The notes beneath the pieces are model-generated. The model saw only the letters and a list, made by a program, of their open reading frames with translations. It was not told where the DNA came from and did not search any database. Of a DNA stretch of 64,000 bases, positions 46,695-56,276 are shown piece after piece (the stretch's first letter is position 1; each line of letters begins with the position of its first letter). The translations under genes were made by a program, and so were the position numbers. The stretch covers positions 372,001 to 436,000 of the forward strand of contig NZ_JANAVY020000001.1 in NCBI RefSeq assembly GCF_025195085.2. Direction: 5' to 3'. The DNA comes from Vibrio intestinalis (lineage in GTDB: Bacteria; Pseudomonadota; Gammaproteobacteria; Enterobacterales; Vibrionaceae).

Positions 46695-47693
46695 ATGGAA
46701 CAGATTATTAATAAACTATACGACCAGCAGTCACTCTCTGAGCAAGAGAGCCAACAGCTTTTCGATGTCATTATTCGTGGCGAGTTAGACCCAATCCTAA
46801 TGGCATCTGCGCTGACGGCACTTAAAATCAAAGGCGAGACCCCAGAAGAGATCGCCGGCGCAGCCAAAGCGCTACTGGCGAATGCCAACCCTTTCCCACG
46901 CCCGGACTACGACTTTGCAGACATTGTGGGTACAGGCGGTGATGGTCACAACACCATCAATATTTCGACCACGGCCGCCTTTGTTGCTGCGGCGTGTGGC
47001 TTAAAGGTTGCCAAACACGGCAACCGCAGCGTATCAAGTAAATCAGGTTCTTCAGACTTATTGGACTCCTTTGGTATTGATCTGGCGATGAGCGCAGAAG
47101 ACACCGCCAAAGCGGTCGACGATCTTGGCGTTGCTTTCCTCTTTGCGCCGCAATATCACGGCGGTGTGCGCCATGCTATGCCAGTGCGCCAAACCATGAA
47201 AACTCGCACTATCTTCAACATTCTAGGCCCACTGATTAACCCTGCTCGCCCTAACATCGAGCTAATGGGTGTTTACAGCGAAGAATTAGTGCGCCCGATT
47301 GCAGAAACCATGCTAAAAATGGGCATGAAGCGCGCAGCAGTGGTACATGGTAGTGGCCTAGATGAAGTAGCGATTCATGGTGCAACAACAGTCGCCGAAA
47401 TCAAAAATGGCGAAATTGTTGAATACACATTAACGCCAGAAGATTTTGGCGTGGAAATCTACCCATTAGAGTCAATCAAAGGCGGCGACCCGCAAGAGAA
47501 CAAAGCGATCATCACCAATATCTTAACGGGTAAAGGTACAGATGCTCAGCTCGGCGCGGTTGCGGTTAACGTAGCGCTGTTAATGCGTCTATTTGGTCAT
47601 GAAGATCTAAAGGCCAATGCAGCGCAAGCCATCGAAGCGATGAACTCAGGTAAAGCGTATCAGCTTGTTCAACAACTGGCTGCGCGAGGATAA
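46695..47693 (+). CDS. trpD: Anthranilate phosphoribosyltransferase
   Basis: Joins anthranilate to PRPP, second step of the pathway. 332 aa. Glycine-rich PRPP loop DIVGTGGDGHNTINISTTAAF (from about residue 76), metal site KHGNRSVSSKSGSSDLLDSFG, and the anthranilate-site segment NILGPLINPARP are intact. It starts 11 bases after trpG and is seven bases before trpCF, so all are one operon. Confidence 0.97.
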   Translation: MEQIINKLYDQQSLSEQESQQLFDVIIRGELDPILMASALTALKIKGETPEEIAGAAKALLANANPFPRPDYDFADIVGTGGDGHNTINISTTAAFVAAACGLKVAKHGNRSVSSKSGSSDLLDSFGIDLAMSAEDTAKAVDDLGVAFLFAPQYHGGVRHAMPVRQTMKTRTIFNILGPLINPARPNIELMGVYSEELVRPIAETMLKMGMKRAAVVHGSGLDEVAIHGATTVAEIKNGEIVEYTLTPEDFGVEIYPLESIKGGDPQENKAIITNILTGKGTDAQLGAVAVNVALLMRLFGHEDLKANAAQAIEAMNSGKAYQLVQQLAARG

Positions 47694-47700
47694 CAACACC

Positions 47701-49134
47701 ATGACAGACCAATCTCAGCAAAACCAACTGTCGCAACACGTTTCGATTAAAGAAGCGCAGATGGCCGAAGTATTAGCGAAAATCGTGCACGACAAATATC
47801 AATGGGTAGAAGCGCGTAAACTTGAGCAACCTTTAGCAAGCTTTAAAGCCGAGTTAACCCCGTCTGATCGCGACTTCTATCAAGCGGTTGGTGATGAGCA
47901 CACGGCATTTATCCTTGAATGTAAGAAAGCGTCTCCGTCAAAAGGGCTTATTCGTGATGACTTTGACCTCGATTACATCGCATCGGTTTATAACAATCAT
48001 GCGGATGCAATCTCGGTATTAACCGACGAGAAATACTTCCAAGGTAGCTTTGATTTCTTACCTCAGGTGCGCGGCCAAGTTCGCCAACCTGTGTTATGCA
48101 AAGACTTCATGGTCGATAGCTACCAAGTGTATCTGGCAAGAAACTACTCTGCCGATGCGATTTTACTGATGCTTTCGGTATTAAATGATGAAGAATACCA
48201 GCAGCTAGCGGACGTCGCCCATTCGCTCAACATGGGTATTCTGACAGAAGTCAGTAATGAAGAAGAGCTGCACCGCGCATTAAAACTAGGCGCGAAAGTG
48301 ATTGGTATTAATAACCGCAACTTACGCGATCTTTCTACCGACCTTAACCGCACCAAACAGCTATCTCCAACCATTCGCGAGTTAGCCCCCAATGCGACGG
48401 TGATTTCAGAGTCTGGCATTTATACCCATCAGCAAGTGCGTGACCTCGTGCCTTTTTCTGATGGCTTCCTAATTGGTAGTTCTCTGATGTCAGAAGAAAA
48501 CTTAGAGCTAGCGGTTCGCAAAGTGACTTTAGGCGAAAACAAGGTGTGTGGCCTAACTCACAGCGACGATGCGGCAAAAGCTTATCAAGCAGGCGCAGTT
48601 TTTGGCGGTTTAATCTTTGTAGAACAATCTAAACGCTACGTTAGCCCAGAAGAGGCGCGCATCGTAATGAGCGGCGCACCACTCAACTATGTTGGCGTGT
48701 TCCAAAACCATCCTGCTGAAATCGTGGCGGAGATCGCTAATCAACTTAAGCTATCAGCGGTTCAGCTACATGGCGCAGAATCCCAAGAGTACGTGGAAGT
48801 GTTGCGTACTCAACTGCCTTCGGAAACTGAAATATGGAAAGCCTATGGCGTGAGCGACAGCGCCCCTGCTCGCATCGCTCGTGGTATTGACCGCCATCTG
48901 CTTGATGCCCAAGTAGGCAGCCAAAGCGGCGGTACGGGACAAACGTTCGATTGGTCGCTCATCGGCGATACTGAGCAAGCCATGCTTGCAGGCGGCCTAT
49001 CACCAGACAATGCACAACAGGCCAGACAACTCGGCTGCTTGGGACTAGACCTAAACTCAGGCGTAGAAAGCGCCCCGGGTAAAAAAGATTCAACTAAGTT
49101 GCAACAAGCGTTTGCTGCAATTAGACAATATTAA
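47701..49134 (+). CDS. trpCF: Bifunctional IGP synthase / PRA isomerase
   Basis: Fusion of indole-3-glycerol-phosphate synthase (TrpC, residues about 1-260) and phosphoribosylanthranilate isomerase (TrpF, about 265-477), as in E. coli. Trp[47 protein letters not shown] and ISESGIY. Trp[25 protein letters not shown] (catalytic Cys), [20 protein letters not shown] and [15 protein letters not shown] 47701 is chosen; an earlier start would overlap trpD. Two (beta/alpha)8 barrels. Confidence 0.97.
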   Translation: MTDQSQQNQLSQHVSIKEAQMAEVLAKIVHDKYQWVEARKLEQPLASFKAELTPSDRDFYQAVGDEHTAFILECKKASPSKGLIRDDFDLDYIASVYNNHADAISVLTDEKYFQGSFDFLPQVRGQVRQPVLCKDFMVDSYQVYLARNYSADAILLMLSVLNDEEYQQLADVAHSLNMGILTEVSNEEELHRALKLGAKVIGINNRNLRDLSTDLNRTKQLSPTIRELAPNATVISESGIYTHQQVRDLVPFSDGFLIGSSLMSEENLELAVRKVTLGENKVCGLTHSDDAAKAYQAGAVFGGLIFVEQSKRYVSPEEARIVMSGAPLNYVGVFQNHPAEIVAEIANQLKLSAVQLHGAESQEYVEVLRTQLPSETEIWKAYGVSDSAPARIARGIDRHLLDAQVGSQSGGTGQTFDWSLIGDTEQAMLAGGLSPDNAQQARQLGCLGLDLNSGVESAPGKKDSTKLQQAFAAIRQY

Positions 49135-49145
49135 GGAAGAGAGCA

Positions 49146-50336
49146 ATGGCAAAGTTAGATGCCTACTTTGGCGAATATGGCGGTCAGTACGTTCCGCAAA
49201 TTTTAGTGCCTGCGCTAGAGCAACTAGAGCAAGCGTTTATTGATGCACAACAAGACCCAGAGTTTCGCAGCGAGTTTATGGCGCTGCTACAAGAGTACGC
49301 TGGTCGCCCAACAGCGCTAACGCTGACCCGTAACCTAACAAAAGGCACCAAGACTAAGCTTTACCTAAAGCGTGAAGACCTACTCCACGGCGGTGCACAC
49401 AAAACCAACCAAGTACTTGGTCAAGCGCTGCTTGCTAAGCGTATGGGTAAAGAAGAGATCATCGCAGAAACGGGCGCAGGTCAACACGGCGTGGCAACGG
49501 CACTTGCTTGTGCGTTGCTTGGTTTGAAATGCCGCGTTTACATGGGTGCGAAAGATGTTGAACGCCAAAGCCCGAACGTATTTCGTATGAAGCTGATGGG
49601 AGCTGAAGTGATTCCTGTCCACTCAGGCTCAGCAACACTAAAAGATGCATGTAATGAAGCGCTGCGTGACTGGTCTGCAAGTTATGAAGAGGCGCACTAC
49701 CTATTAGGTACCGCCGCTGGCCCTCACCCATTCCCAACCATTGTACGTGATTTCCAACGTATGATTGGCGAGGAAACCAAAAACCAAATTCTAGCTCGTG
49801 AAGGTCGACTGCCGGATGCCGTCATCGCATGTGTCGGTGGTGGTTCAAATGCAATCGGTATGTTTGCTGATTTCATCGAAGAAGAAACCGTGCGCCTAAT
49901 TGGTGTAGAACCCGCAGGCAAAGGCATTGATACTGACCAACACGGCGCGCCACTGAAGCATGGTAAAACAGGCATCTTCTTTGGTATGAAAGCACCATTG
50001 ATGCAAGATCCAAATGGCCAAGTAGAAGAGTCTTATTCTGTATCTGCGGGGTTGGATTTCCCATCTGTTGGGCCACAACACGCGCACCTCAATGCGATTG
50101 GCCGCGCTGAATACGACAACGTTACTGACGATGAAGCACTGGATGCTTTCCAAGAATTAGCCCGTAGTGAAGGTATTATCCCTGCGCTTGAGTCTTCTCA
50201 TGCCCTAGCCCATGCACTACGTATGGCACGCGAAAATCCGGAAAAAGAACAACTATTGGTGGTGAACCTATCGGGTCGCGGTGATAAAGACATCTTTACC
50301 GTTCATGCCATTTTAGAAGAAAAAGGAGTGATGTAA
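49146..50336 (+). CDS. trpB: Tryptophan synthase beta subunit
   Basis: PLP enzyme joining indole and serine. 396 aa. The PLP lysine is in [12 protein letters not shown] (about residue 86); [12 protein letters not shown], the phosphate loop [14 protein letters not shown] and [16 protein letters not shown] are present. It forms the alpha2-beta2 complex with TrpA through an indole tunnel. The stop overlaps the trpA start by one base (TAATG). AAGGAAGAG precedes the ATG. Confidence 0.98.
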   Translation: MAKLDAYFGEYGGQYVPQILVPALEQLEQAFIDAQQDPEFRSEFMALLQEYAGRPTALTLTRNLTKGTKTKLYLKREDLLHGGAHKTNQVLGQALLAKRMGKEEIIAETGAGQHGVATALACALLGLKCRVYMGAKDVERQSPNVFRMKLMGAEVIPVHSGSATLKDACNEALRDWSASYEEAHYLLGTAAGPHPFPTIVRDFQRMIGEETKNQILAREGRLPDAVIACVGGGSNAIGMFADFIEEETVRLIGVEPAGKGIDTDQHGAPLKHGKTGIFFGMKAPLMQDPNGQVEESYSVSAGLDFPSVGPQHAHLNAIGRAEYDNVTDDEALDAFQELARSEGIIPALESSHALAHALRMARENPEKEQLLVVNLSGRGDKDIFTVHAILEEKGVM

Positions 50337-51142
50337 TGGACCGCTATCAACAAATGTTCCAGCGTCTGGAAGCGAAAAATCAAGGCGCGTTCGTTCCTTT
50401 CGTTACGGTGTGTGACCCAAACCCAGAGCAATCTCTAGCTGTGATGCAAACGCTAGTTGAAGCGGGAGCAGACGCACTAGAGTTAGGCATCCCTTTCTCA
50501 GACCCACTCGCCGATGGCCCAACCATTCAAGGCGCGAACATTCGCGCATTGGATGCCGGCGCGACGCCTGATATCTGCTTTGAGCAAATCGGTAAGATTC
50601 GAGCTCAATACCCAGAGTTACCTATTGGCCTATTGATGTACGCCAACTTGGTCTTCTCGCGCGGTATAGATGATTTTTATGCGCGCTGCGCAAAAGCAGG
50701 TATCGATTCAGTTCTGATTGCCGACGTACCCACCAACGAAAGTGCAGAGTTTGTTGCTGCTGCGGAAAAGCATGGCATTCACCCTATTTTCATCGCTCCG
50801 CCAACGGCTAGCGATGAAACATTAAAATCTGTTGCTGAACTTGGTGGTGGCTACACTTACCTATTGTCACGCGCAGGAGTAACGGGCGCAGAAACTAAGG
50901 CTAACATGCCGGTTGATCATCTGCTTGCGCGCTTAAACCAATTTGATGCGCCACCAGCGCTGCTGGGTTTTGGTATTTCTCAACCTGAGCAAGTACAGCA
51001 AGCGCTAAATGCTGGTGCAGCAGGTGCTATCTCAGGCTCAGCCGTGGTTAAAATTATCGAATCAAACGTTGAGCAGCCAGAACAAATGCTAAGCGAGCTC
51101 AAGGCCTTCATTTCATCAATGAAAGCGGCGACTCAAAAGTAA
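50336..51142 (+). CDS. trpA: Tryptophan synthase alpha subunit
   Basis: Cleaves indole-3-glycerol phosphate to indole and glyceraldehyde-3-phosphate. 268 aa, the E. coli length. Catalytic Glu in [19 protein letters not shown] (about residue 49) and Asp in FSDPLADG (about 60), loop 6 segment [11 protein letters not shown], and the phosphate site GFGISQPEQ with [12 protein letters not shown]. It ends the operon; a terminator follows. Confidence 0.98.
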   Translation: MDRYQQMFQRLEAKNQGAFVPFVTVCDPNPEQSLAVMQTLVEAGADALELGIPFSDPLADGPTIQGANIRALDAGATPDICFEQIGKIRAQYPELPIGLLMYANLVFSRGIDDFYARCAKAGIDSVLIADVPTNESAEFVAAAEKHGIHPIFIAPPTASDETLKSVAELGGGYTYLLSRAGVTGAETKANMPVDHLLARLNQFDAPPALLGFGISQPEQVQQALNAGAAGAISGSAVVKIIESNVEQPEQMLSELKAFISSMKAATQK

Positions 51143-51158
51143 TTCTGTAACATTCTTT

Positions 51159-51195
51159 AAAGATCGATTGCCAGCTGACAATCGATCTTTTCATT
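51159..51195 (+). terminator. trp operon terminator
   Basis: AAAGATCGATTG pairs with CAATCGATCTTT across the loop CCAGCTGA, followed by T. Confidence 0.9.
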
Positions 51196-51275
51196 AACAT
51201 TCACCCCACCAATCAACCCACACCCATCCTCACCATTTTATAAACTAAGCGCTCCAAATTTATAACAACACCAAG

Positions 51276-51289
51276 AGCAAACGTTTGCT
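51276..51289. promoter_or_regulatory. PurR/LacI-family-like operator palindrome
   Basis: AGCAAACGTTTGCT, a perfect 14-bp palindrome. Its core GCAAACGTTTGC is the 12-bp centre of the E. coli PurR box (ACGCAAACGTTTGCGT) and has the central CG typical of LacI-family sites. It lies 178 bases before the symporter start. Confidence 0.55.
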
Positions 51290-51466
51290 TTCGTGCGAAA
51301 TATCACCAAACACACAAAAAGCTGTTCACGTTTTAATCTTTGCTCCTAGTTGCTTATTGCTAATTGTAAAACAAACGTGTAAAAACCTTCTCGAAACAAT
51401 TAACCAACACAGCGAAAGCCGTTAGTCGTTAATTCTAGGAATTAAACATTTATTAGCACAGAGGTT

Positions 51467-52726
51467 ATGGAAGTGTTAAAAGAAAAGAGTTTGCTAAGCA
51501 ACATTGGCGTTCAAGTCGTCATTGCAATGATCGTTGGTACTGCCGTTGGTGCCATGATGGGCCAAAGTGCCACAATGTTCGCTCCACTGGGCGCAATTTT
51601 TATTAACTTAATCAAAATGCTGGTTATCCCATTAGTTGCCGTTGCACTTATCTCAGGTGCGGCAGGTCTTGGTAATAGCCAATCTGCAGGTAAAGTGGGC
51701 GTAGTTACCCTTGGCTACTTTGCTCTAACCTCTGCGTTAGCGGTAACACTTGCACTTGTTATGGGTACTGTATTTGAGCCGGGCATGGGCATCGACGTTT
51801 CTGGCGTTGAAGGCATGTTCTCATCAGAATACGCTTCAAAAGGTGAACTACCTACTTTCTGGGCGACCATCACTGGTATGATCCCAACTAACGTTTTCCA
51901 ATCACTGAACGAAGCAAACATCCTACAAATCTTGGTATTCTGCCTGTTCTTTGGTATTGCTATTTCTAAGCAAGACAAAGCCCGCCGTGACCCAATCATG
52001 AACGGTGTAAACTGCATCGTTGACGCTATGGTTTGGATGATCAATAAAGTAATGATCATTGCTCCTATCGGTGTATTTGGTCTTATGGCTGAAGCAGTTG
52101 GTACGTTCGGTTTCGGCGCACTAATGGTGGTGTTCAAGCTATTCGTGGTTTACGTAGCTGCTATCCTAATCTTCGGTTTTGTTGCCTACCCACTGATGAT
52201 CCAAATCTTCACTAAGACATCAGCGAAGAAGTTCCTAACCGTAATGAAGAAGCCTCAAGCAGTTGCGCTATCAACAGCATCTTCAATGGCGACTCTACCT
52301 GTAACAATGGATGCATGTGAAAACGAGCTAGGCGTTCGTAACTCTACCGCTTCATTTGTACTGCCACTAGGCGCGACAATCAACATGTCTGGTAACGCGA
52401 TTTACTACGGTTTGGTTGCTATCTTCTTCGCACAGCTGTTCCAAGTAGATTTAGGTATTGGCGCGTACATCGCAATCATCGTGACTTCTACGCTAGGCGC
52501 AGTTGGTCAAGCAGGTGTTCCTGGCCCTTCATTCCTAGTAGTTGCAGTTCTACTGGCAGCGGGTATTCCAATTGAAGGTCTACCACTACTGTTCGCTCTA
52601 GACCGTATCTTCGATATGATTCGTACAGCACTTAACATCACTGGTGATGCAGCATGTGCGGTAATTGTTGACTCTCTGATTGAAGATGAGCAACAAGTAG
52701 AAGAGCTAGAAAAGCAAAACGCTTAA
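51467..52726 (+). CDS. Dicarboxylate/amino-acid:cation symporter (SDF/GltP-DctA family)
   Basis: 419-aa inner-membrane transporter taking up glutamate/aspartate, serine/threonine or dicarboxylates with Na+ or H+. About eight membrane helices; hairpin HP1 with the serine-rich motif AVALSTASSMATLPVTMDA (about residues 262-280), helix 7 with NMSGNAIYYG (the NMDGT-type cation site, here NMSGN), HP2 region TLGAVGQAGVPGPSFLVVAVLLAAGIPIEGL and helix 8 DRIFDMIRTALNITGDAACAV with the substrate-contact residues. NMSGN rather than NMDGT points to the Na+-coupled serine-type (SstT-like) or other subgroup rather than DctA. A strong terminator follows. Confidence 0.88.
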   Translation: MEVLKEKSLLSNIGVQVVIAMIVGTAVGAMMGQSATMFAPLGAIFINLIKMLVIPLVAVALISGAAGLGNSQSAGKVGVVTLGYFALTSALAVTLALVMGTVFEPGMGIDVSGVEGMFSSEYASKGELPTFWATITGMIPTNVFQSLNEANILQILVFCLFFGIAISKQDKARRDPIMNGVNCIVDAMVWMINKVMIIAPIGVFGLMAEAVGTFGFGALMVVFKLFVVYVAAILIFGFVAYPLMIQIFTKTSAKKFLTVMKKPQAVALSTASSMATLPVTMDACENELGVRNSTASFVLPLGATINMSGNAIYYGLVAIFFAQLFQVDLGIGAYIAIIVTSTLGAVGQAGVPGPSFLVVAVLLAAGIPIEGLPLLFALDRIFDMIRTALNITGDAACAVIVDSLIEDEQQVEELEKQNA

Positions 52727-52750
52727 CCTCATAAAGCTCTAATAAATTCG

Positions 52751-52776
52751 AAAGCCACTCCGAGGAGTGGCTTTTT
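52751..52776 (+). terminator. Symporter gene terminator
   Basis: AAAGCCACTC/GAGTGGCTTT, loop CGAG, followed by a T run. It may also serve the convergent lipoprotein gene. Confidence 0.92.
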
Positions 52777-52824
52777 ACTTGGTCTAGAACCGTATCGAGA
52801 CAGCGCATCATTCGTAAACATACA

Positions 52825-53577
52825 TTATGCTTGGTCGAAGACACTCTCTAACAAACAAGAAGTGATCTTTTGAGGCGTGAAGTCTGTTGTATCGAGTTGA
52901 CCACCATCATCTTTGTATTCAATTTCATTCAACAAACCACTGCCCTTAACTGTGATGTTCTTGAGCCCCATTCGATGCAGGTCTTCTAATGTATAATACC
53001 AACCGTGAGTTTGTTGCTTAATCTGGCAGCTATTCTCTATTGTCTGCCCATAAGTGGTAATTTGTTGGTCGACTCCCATATGTTTAAAGAATGCAGTCTC
53101 TTTGGTTCGTAGACGATTTAAATACGTCATAAACTCAACTTGTTTACTTTTCGGCACGCTTTGTTGCCAAAGTTTATCCGTTTGTTTAGCACCACCGTGC
53201 CAACCGATCAATGAATTGGTATTAATCACAACACTTTTCGCAGCAGGAAGTATGTAGTTCGCGCAGGCGGAAAAACAAACCTCACTGACTTCGACGTCAA
53301 GATCGTTCTCTTTAACAAAGTAACCAAACTCCATTCCTACCGCCATTTCACCACCAGTGCTGGTGATCTTCAGTTTTTTAATGGCATTGTCACTCTGCCT
53401 CACCATCCTTATTGCTTCTAACACGCCTTCGCCAGTGATCATTCCTTCATAAATCAACGTATCGCCAGTCAATAACAATCGCTGGCCTGTTGGATACACT
53501 GTTGGTGTACTTTTACAGCCTGCTATTGTGAGTGCCAGAAACAAACTGAATCCCACCTTACCTACCGAACTTTTCAT
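52825..53577 (-). CDS. Lipoprotein with ClpP-like fold (COG3904-like)
   Basis: 250-aa lipoprotein. Signal peptide with lipobox LTIAGC (Cys21 lipidated). The mature domain shows a ClpP/crotonase-like order: LIYEGMITGEGVLEAI, ITSTGGEMAVGMEFG (oxyanion loop), a nucleophile candidate Ser in CFSACANY (about residue 103) and a His in IGWHGG (about 127), as in the COG3904 predicted periplasmic proteins. A predicted peptidase, not demonstrated. ATG 53577 gives the canonical signal; a start 12 codons earlier puts extra residues before it. Single gene. Confidence 0.78.
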   Translation of the reverse strand: MKSSVGKVGFSLFLALTIAGCKSTPTVYPTGQRLLLTGDTLIYEGMITGEGVLEAIRMVRQSDNAIKKLKITSTGGEMAVGMEFGYFVKENDLDVEVSEVCFSACANYILPAAKSVVINTNSLIGWHGGAKQTDKLWQQSVPKSKQVEFMTYLNRLRTKETAFFKHMGVDQQITTYGQTIENSCQIKQQTHGWYYTLEDLHRMGLKNITVKGSGLLNEIEYKDDGGQLDTTDFTPQKITSCLLESVFDQA

Positions 53578-53887
53578 AGCTTGCCGCCCTATTTCACCTA
53601 GAATCAAATGCAAATTTATAATATTCGTTAAATTAATTTAAATTCGATAAAACAAACCAATTTGTGATAAACAAAACAAGTACGATGTAATTAAGTTGTT
53701 TATTAACAAATAGTTAGGCATTTATTTGGATTTTCCAGCCCCAACGTTTATCAAAGCCTTTCCTCATCCTTAACTCGCTATATCGATTGACGCCAATGGA
53801 GGGAGATCAAATAAGTCTATGTTTAAAAGTAACTTTTCTGTCGAGCTTATAAAACCAGAGGTATAATGCTGACAATTATGAAAATGG
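53578..53887. other. Divergent AT-rich intergenic region
   Basis: 310 bases between the lipoprotein gene and the phospholipid operon. TATAAT at 53862-53867 is a good -10 for the operon, with only a weak -35 (TGTCGA near 53839). The rest is very AT-rich (53581-53700) and shows no clear operator or ORF. Confidence 0.5.
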
Positions 53888-54616
53888 ATGTCTGGCATTA
53901 TGCAACCACAAGAAGAAAAGAACCGTAGACCACTCGCGGTACGCAATCTCTCCATCGCGAAACGCATCGCTGTTTGGTTGAGCAATAAAAATATTACCCC
54001 TAATCAAATATCTCTCATGAGCATGGCCTTTGCTGCATTGGGACTGGCTTTTGCAGTGGGTTATCACTTCTTCCCTTCCGCTGTTTGGCTAATCCTGATA
54101 CCTGTAGCAATTCAAATGCGCCTGCTGTGTAACTTGTTTGATGGCATGGTTGCTGTAGAAGGCGGGAAAAAGACCCCTGCTGGTGAACTGTTTAATGATG
54201 TACCCGACAGAATTGCCGACCCGCTACTGATCCTAGCCGCAGGTTTTATTGGCGTATCTCAGTTTGCTTTACCTTTAGCATGGACTGCCGCATTGCTTGC
54301 AGTCCTAACCGCTTATATTCGCGTACTCGGTGTCAGCATGGGCTGCGAAGCAGACTTCAGAGGCCCGATGGCGAAACAGCATCGCATGGCGCTATTAACG
54401 GTAATCTGCTTGGTAATGTTTGCTGACCAAGTTTTCGTTATTCTCCCTGAACCATTTATCTACACCATGGATGTGACATTAGGCGTGCTGGTAGTTGGTT
54501 GTTTGTACACCTCGTGGCGCCGCTTAAAAGCGATCTATGATGCGAAAGCGAAACAGTTCTCAATGGATACTGATGAGGTCACTGAAACAAACACTGAAGC
54601 AGATACAGCGAGCTAA
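53888..54616 (+). CDS. CDP-alcohol phosphatidyltransferase, YnbA-like
   Basis: 242-aa membrane enzyme transferring a phosphatidyl group from CDP-diacylglycerol to an alcohol. The family motif is in LFDGMVAVEGGKKTPAGELFNDVPDRIAD (about residues 84-112), with Asp, Gly and a late Asp pair; the third acidic position is Asn (ELFND), as in E. coli YnbA, rather than Asp. About six membrane helices follow the first soluble part. ATG 53888 and ATG 53900 are both possible. It is the first gene of a three-gene operon with a CdsA-like and a PlsC-like gene, the ynbABC arrangement. Confidence 0.85.
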   Translation: MSGIMQPQEEKNRRPLAVRNLSIAKRIAVWLSNKNITPNQISLMSMAFAALGLAFAVGYHFFPSAVWLILIPVAIQMRLLCNLFDGMVAVEGGKKTPAGELFNDVPDRIADPLLILAAGFIGVSQFALPLAWTAALLAVLTAYIRVLGVSMGCEADFRGPMAKQHRMALLTVICLVMFADQVFVILPEPFIYTMDVTLGVLVVGCLYTSWRRLKAIYDAKAKQFSMDTDEVTETNTEADTAS

Positions 54617-54619
54617 CCC

Positions 54620-55552
54620 ATGATGAACATCCCTCCCCATTCGCTACATATGATGGCGACGATTATCTTAGTTCTAATGGTTGGAACGCTCGCCTATTTG
54701 TATTTATCACGACGTAACCCAGATAAAGACTATCAAGAGCTTAAACTACGTATTCGCTCTTGGTGGTGGATGATTGGCATTGTGTTTGTGGTGCTTTACC
54801 TACCAGTGCAATACACCCTCATTTTCGTCGGCTTTTTAAGCTTTATGGCGCTGAAAGAGTTCCTCTCTATTGTGCCAACACGTATGACTGACCGCCGTGT
54901 GATCTTTTGGGCCTATCTGTCTATCCCTTTCCAATACTACTGGTTATCTATTGGTTGGTACGGCATGTTCATCATCTTTATTCCGGTGTACATGTTCCTT
55001 TACCTACCGATGGTGGCGGTATTAATTGGCGATACTAAAGGCTTTATTCGCTCGGCGGGCATTATTCACTGGGCTTTGATGCTAACAGTATTCTGTGTCA
55101 GCCACATGGCTTACTTACTCGTATTACCAAGCAAGAATCCAGATGCTGGTTCTATGGGAATGCTGCTCTTCCTACTCGTCTTTACTCAGTTCAACGACGT
55201 GTGTCAGTACGTTTGGGGCAAGAGCTTTGGTAAACATAAAATTGTGCCAAAAGTGAGCCCAAATAAAACATGGGAAGGCTTTATCGGCGGCGCTGCTACC
55301 ATTATTACCATTAGTTACTTTGTCGCACCTTACTTAACACCGCTCACCTCGTTGCAGGGCATGGTGGCTGGGATGATCATTGCATTTAGTGGATTTATTG
55401 GTGATTTAGTTATCTCGTCGGTTAAGCGCGATCTTAAGATTAAAGACACCAGCCAGTTCATCCCAGGTCATGGTGGTATCTTAGATAGAATCGACAGCTT
55501 GATGTTTACTGCGCCACTGTTCTTCCACTACATCTACTACTTGTACTATTAG
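54620..55552 (+). CDS. CdsA-like phosphatidate cytidylyltransferase
   Basis: 310-aa membrane protein making CDP-diacylglycerol from phosphatidate and CTP. The CDS signature is clear: SFGKHKIVPKVSPNKTWEGFIGG (about residues 200-223) and VKRDLKIKDTSQFIPGHGGILDRIDSL (about 272-297). About eight membrane helices. It is not the main CdsA of the cell, which lies elsewhere in Vibrio next to uppS; the gene order with its neighbours fits E. coli ynbB. It starts three bases after the upstream gene; two tandem ATGs are possible starts. Confidence 0.92.
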   Translation: MMNIPPHSLHMMATIILVLMVGTLAYLYLSRRNPDKDYQELKLRIRSWWWMIGIVFVVLYLPVQYTLIFVGFLSFMALKEFLSIVPTRMTDRRVIFWAYLSIPFQYYWLSIGWYGMFIIFIPVYMFLYLPMVAVLIGDTKGFIRSAGIIHWALMLTVFCVSHMAYLLVLPSKNPDAGSMGMLLFLLVFTQFNDVCQYVWGKSFGKHKIVPKVSPNKTWEGFIGGAATIITISYFVAPYLTPLTSLQGMVAGMIIAFSGFIGDLVISSVKRDLKIKDTSQFIPGHGGILDRIDSLMFTAPLFFHYIYYLYY

Positions 55553-55561
55553 GGGCTAAAT

Positions 55562-56209
55562 ATGAAGATTTTCAAGTTTCTATTTGTGCTGCTACTGGTC
55601 AAACCGTTGGTGTTTATTGGCTTAGGCCTTAACGTCATTCAACGACAAAATCTGCCAGAGAAAGGCCCTGTGATTGTCGCCGCTAACCACAATAGCCATC
55701 TTGATACCTTAGTGTTATTAGCGCTGTTCCCAATCAGTATGGTGCACAAGGTTCGCCCTGTTGCGGCCGCGGATTACTTTCTCAAAAACAAGCTGTCGTC
55801 TTGGTTGTCACTCAATGTGCTCGGTATCATTCCTATTCGCCGTTCTCCTTCAAAAAGTGAACGAAACGCTGTATTTGATGAGTGCCACCAAGCACTGAAA
55901 AACGGAGACATCCTAATCATCTTCCCTGAAGGCAGCCGTGGTGAGCCGGAGGTGATGAGTGGTTTAAAGAAAGGGATTTATCACTTAGTTAAAGAACATG
56001 ACAACTGCCCAGTTGTGCCCGTGGTAATGAGAGGTTTGGGCCGCTCTTTGCCAAAAGGCACTGCGATGTTTGTTCCTTTCAATTGTGATGTTGTGCTCGG
56101 CGAAGGCATTACCAAATTTGCTGATGCTGACGATTTTCTCAACTCTATGCAGCAGCAATACGATCAACTCAGTGAACTGTGCATCGTAACCACGCTCGGC
56201 GATGAATAG
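55562..56209 (+). CDS. PlsC-like 1-acylglycerol-3-phosphate acyltransferase
   Basis: 215-aa acyltransferase. Catalytic NHNSHLD (NHx4D type, residues about 42-48) and the phosphate-binding FPEGSRGEP (about 122-130) are intact. An N-terminal hydrophobic helix (residues 5-20) anchors it to the inner membrane. With the two genes upstream it could form a complete branch: acylate lysophosphatidate, activate it with CTP, then transfer it to an alcohol. In E. coli ynbC the corresponding gene is a larger hydrolase, so this third member is different. Starts nine bases after the CdsA-like gene. Confidence 0.92.
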   Translation: MKIFKFLFVLLLVKPLVFIGLGLNVIQRQNLPEKGPVIVAANHNSHLDTLVLLALFPISMVHKVRPVAAADYFLKNKLSSWLSLNVLGIIPIRRSPSKSERNAVFDECHQALKNGDILIIFPEGSRGEPEVMSGLKKGIYHLVKEHDNCPVVPVVMRGLGRSLPKGTAMFVPFNCDVVLGEGITKFADADDFLNSMQQQYDQLSELCIVTTLGDE

Positions 56210-56228
56210 CGACGTTAACCCAAAACAA

Positions 56229-56255
56229 AAAACCCAGCATCACTGCTGGGTTTTA
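56229..56255. terminator. Terminator after the phospholipid operon
   Basis: AAAACCCAGCA (56229-56239) pairs with TGCTGGGTTTT (56244-56254), loop TCAC. It lies between convergent genes and can act both ways. Confidence 0.92.
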
Positions 56256-56276
56256 TCATTTCTTACCACTTAATCA

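Larger units (their letters stand above)
51143..51466. other. Intergenic region upstream of the symporter gene
   Basis: 324 bases. It holds the trp terminator (51159-51195), the palindrome at 51276-51289, and the promoter of the symporter gene, which I could not place. No leader ORF of note. Confidence 0.6.

Noticed and set aside
53799..53867. 15-codon ORF before the phospholipid operon with a GGAGG stretch upstream
   Set aside because: The GGAGG is 13 bases from the ATG and the ORF overlaps the -10 box, so it would not be transcribed.
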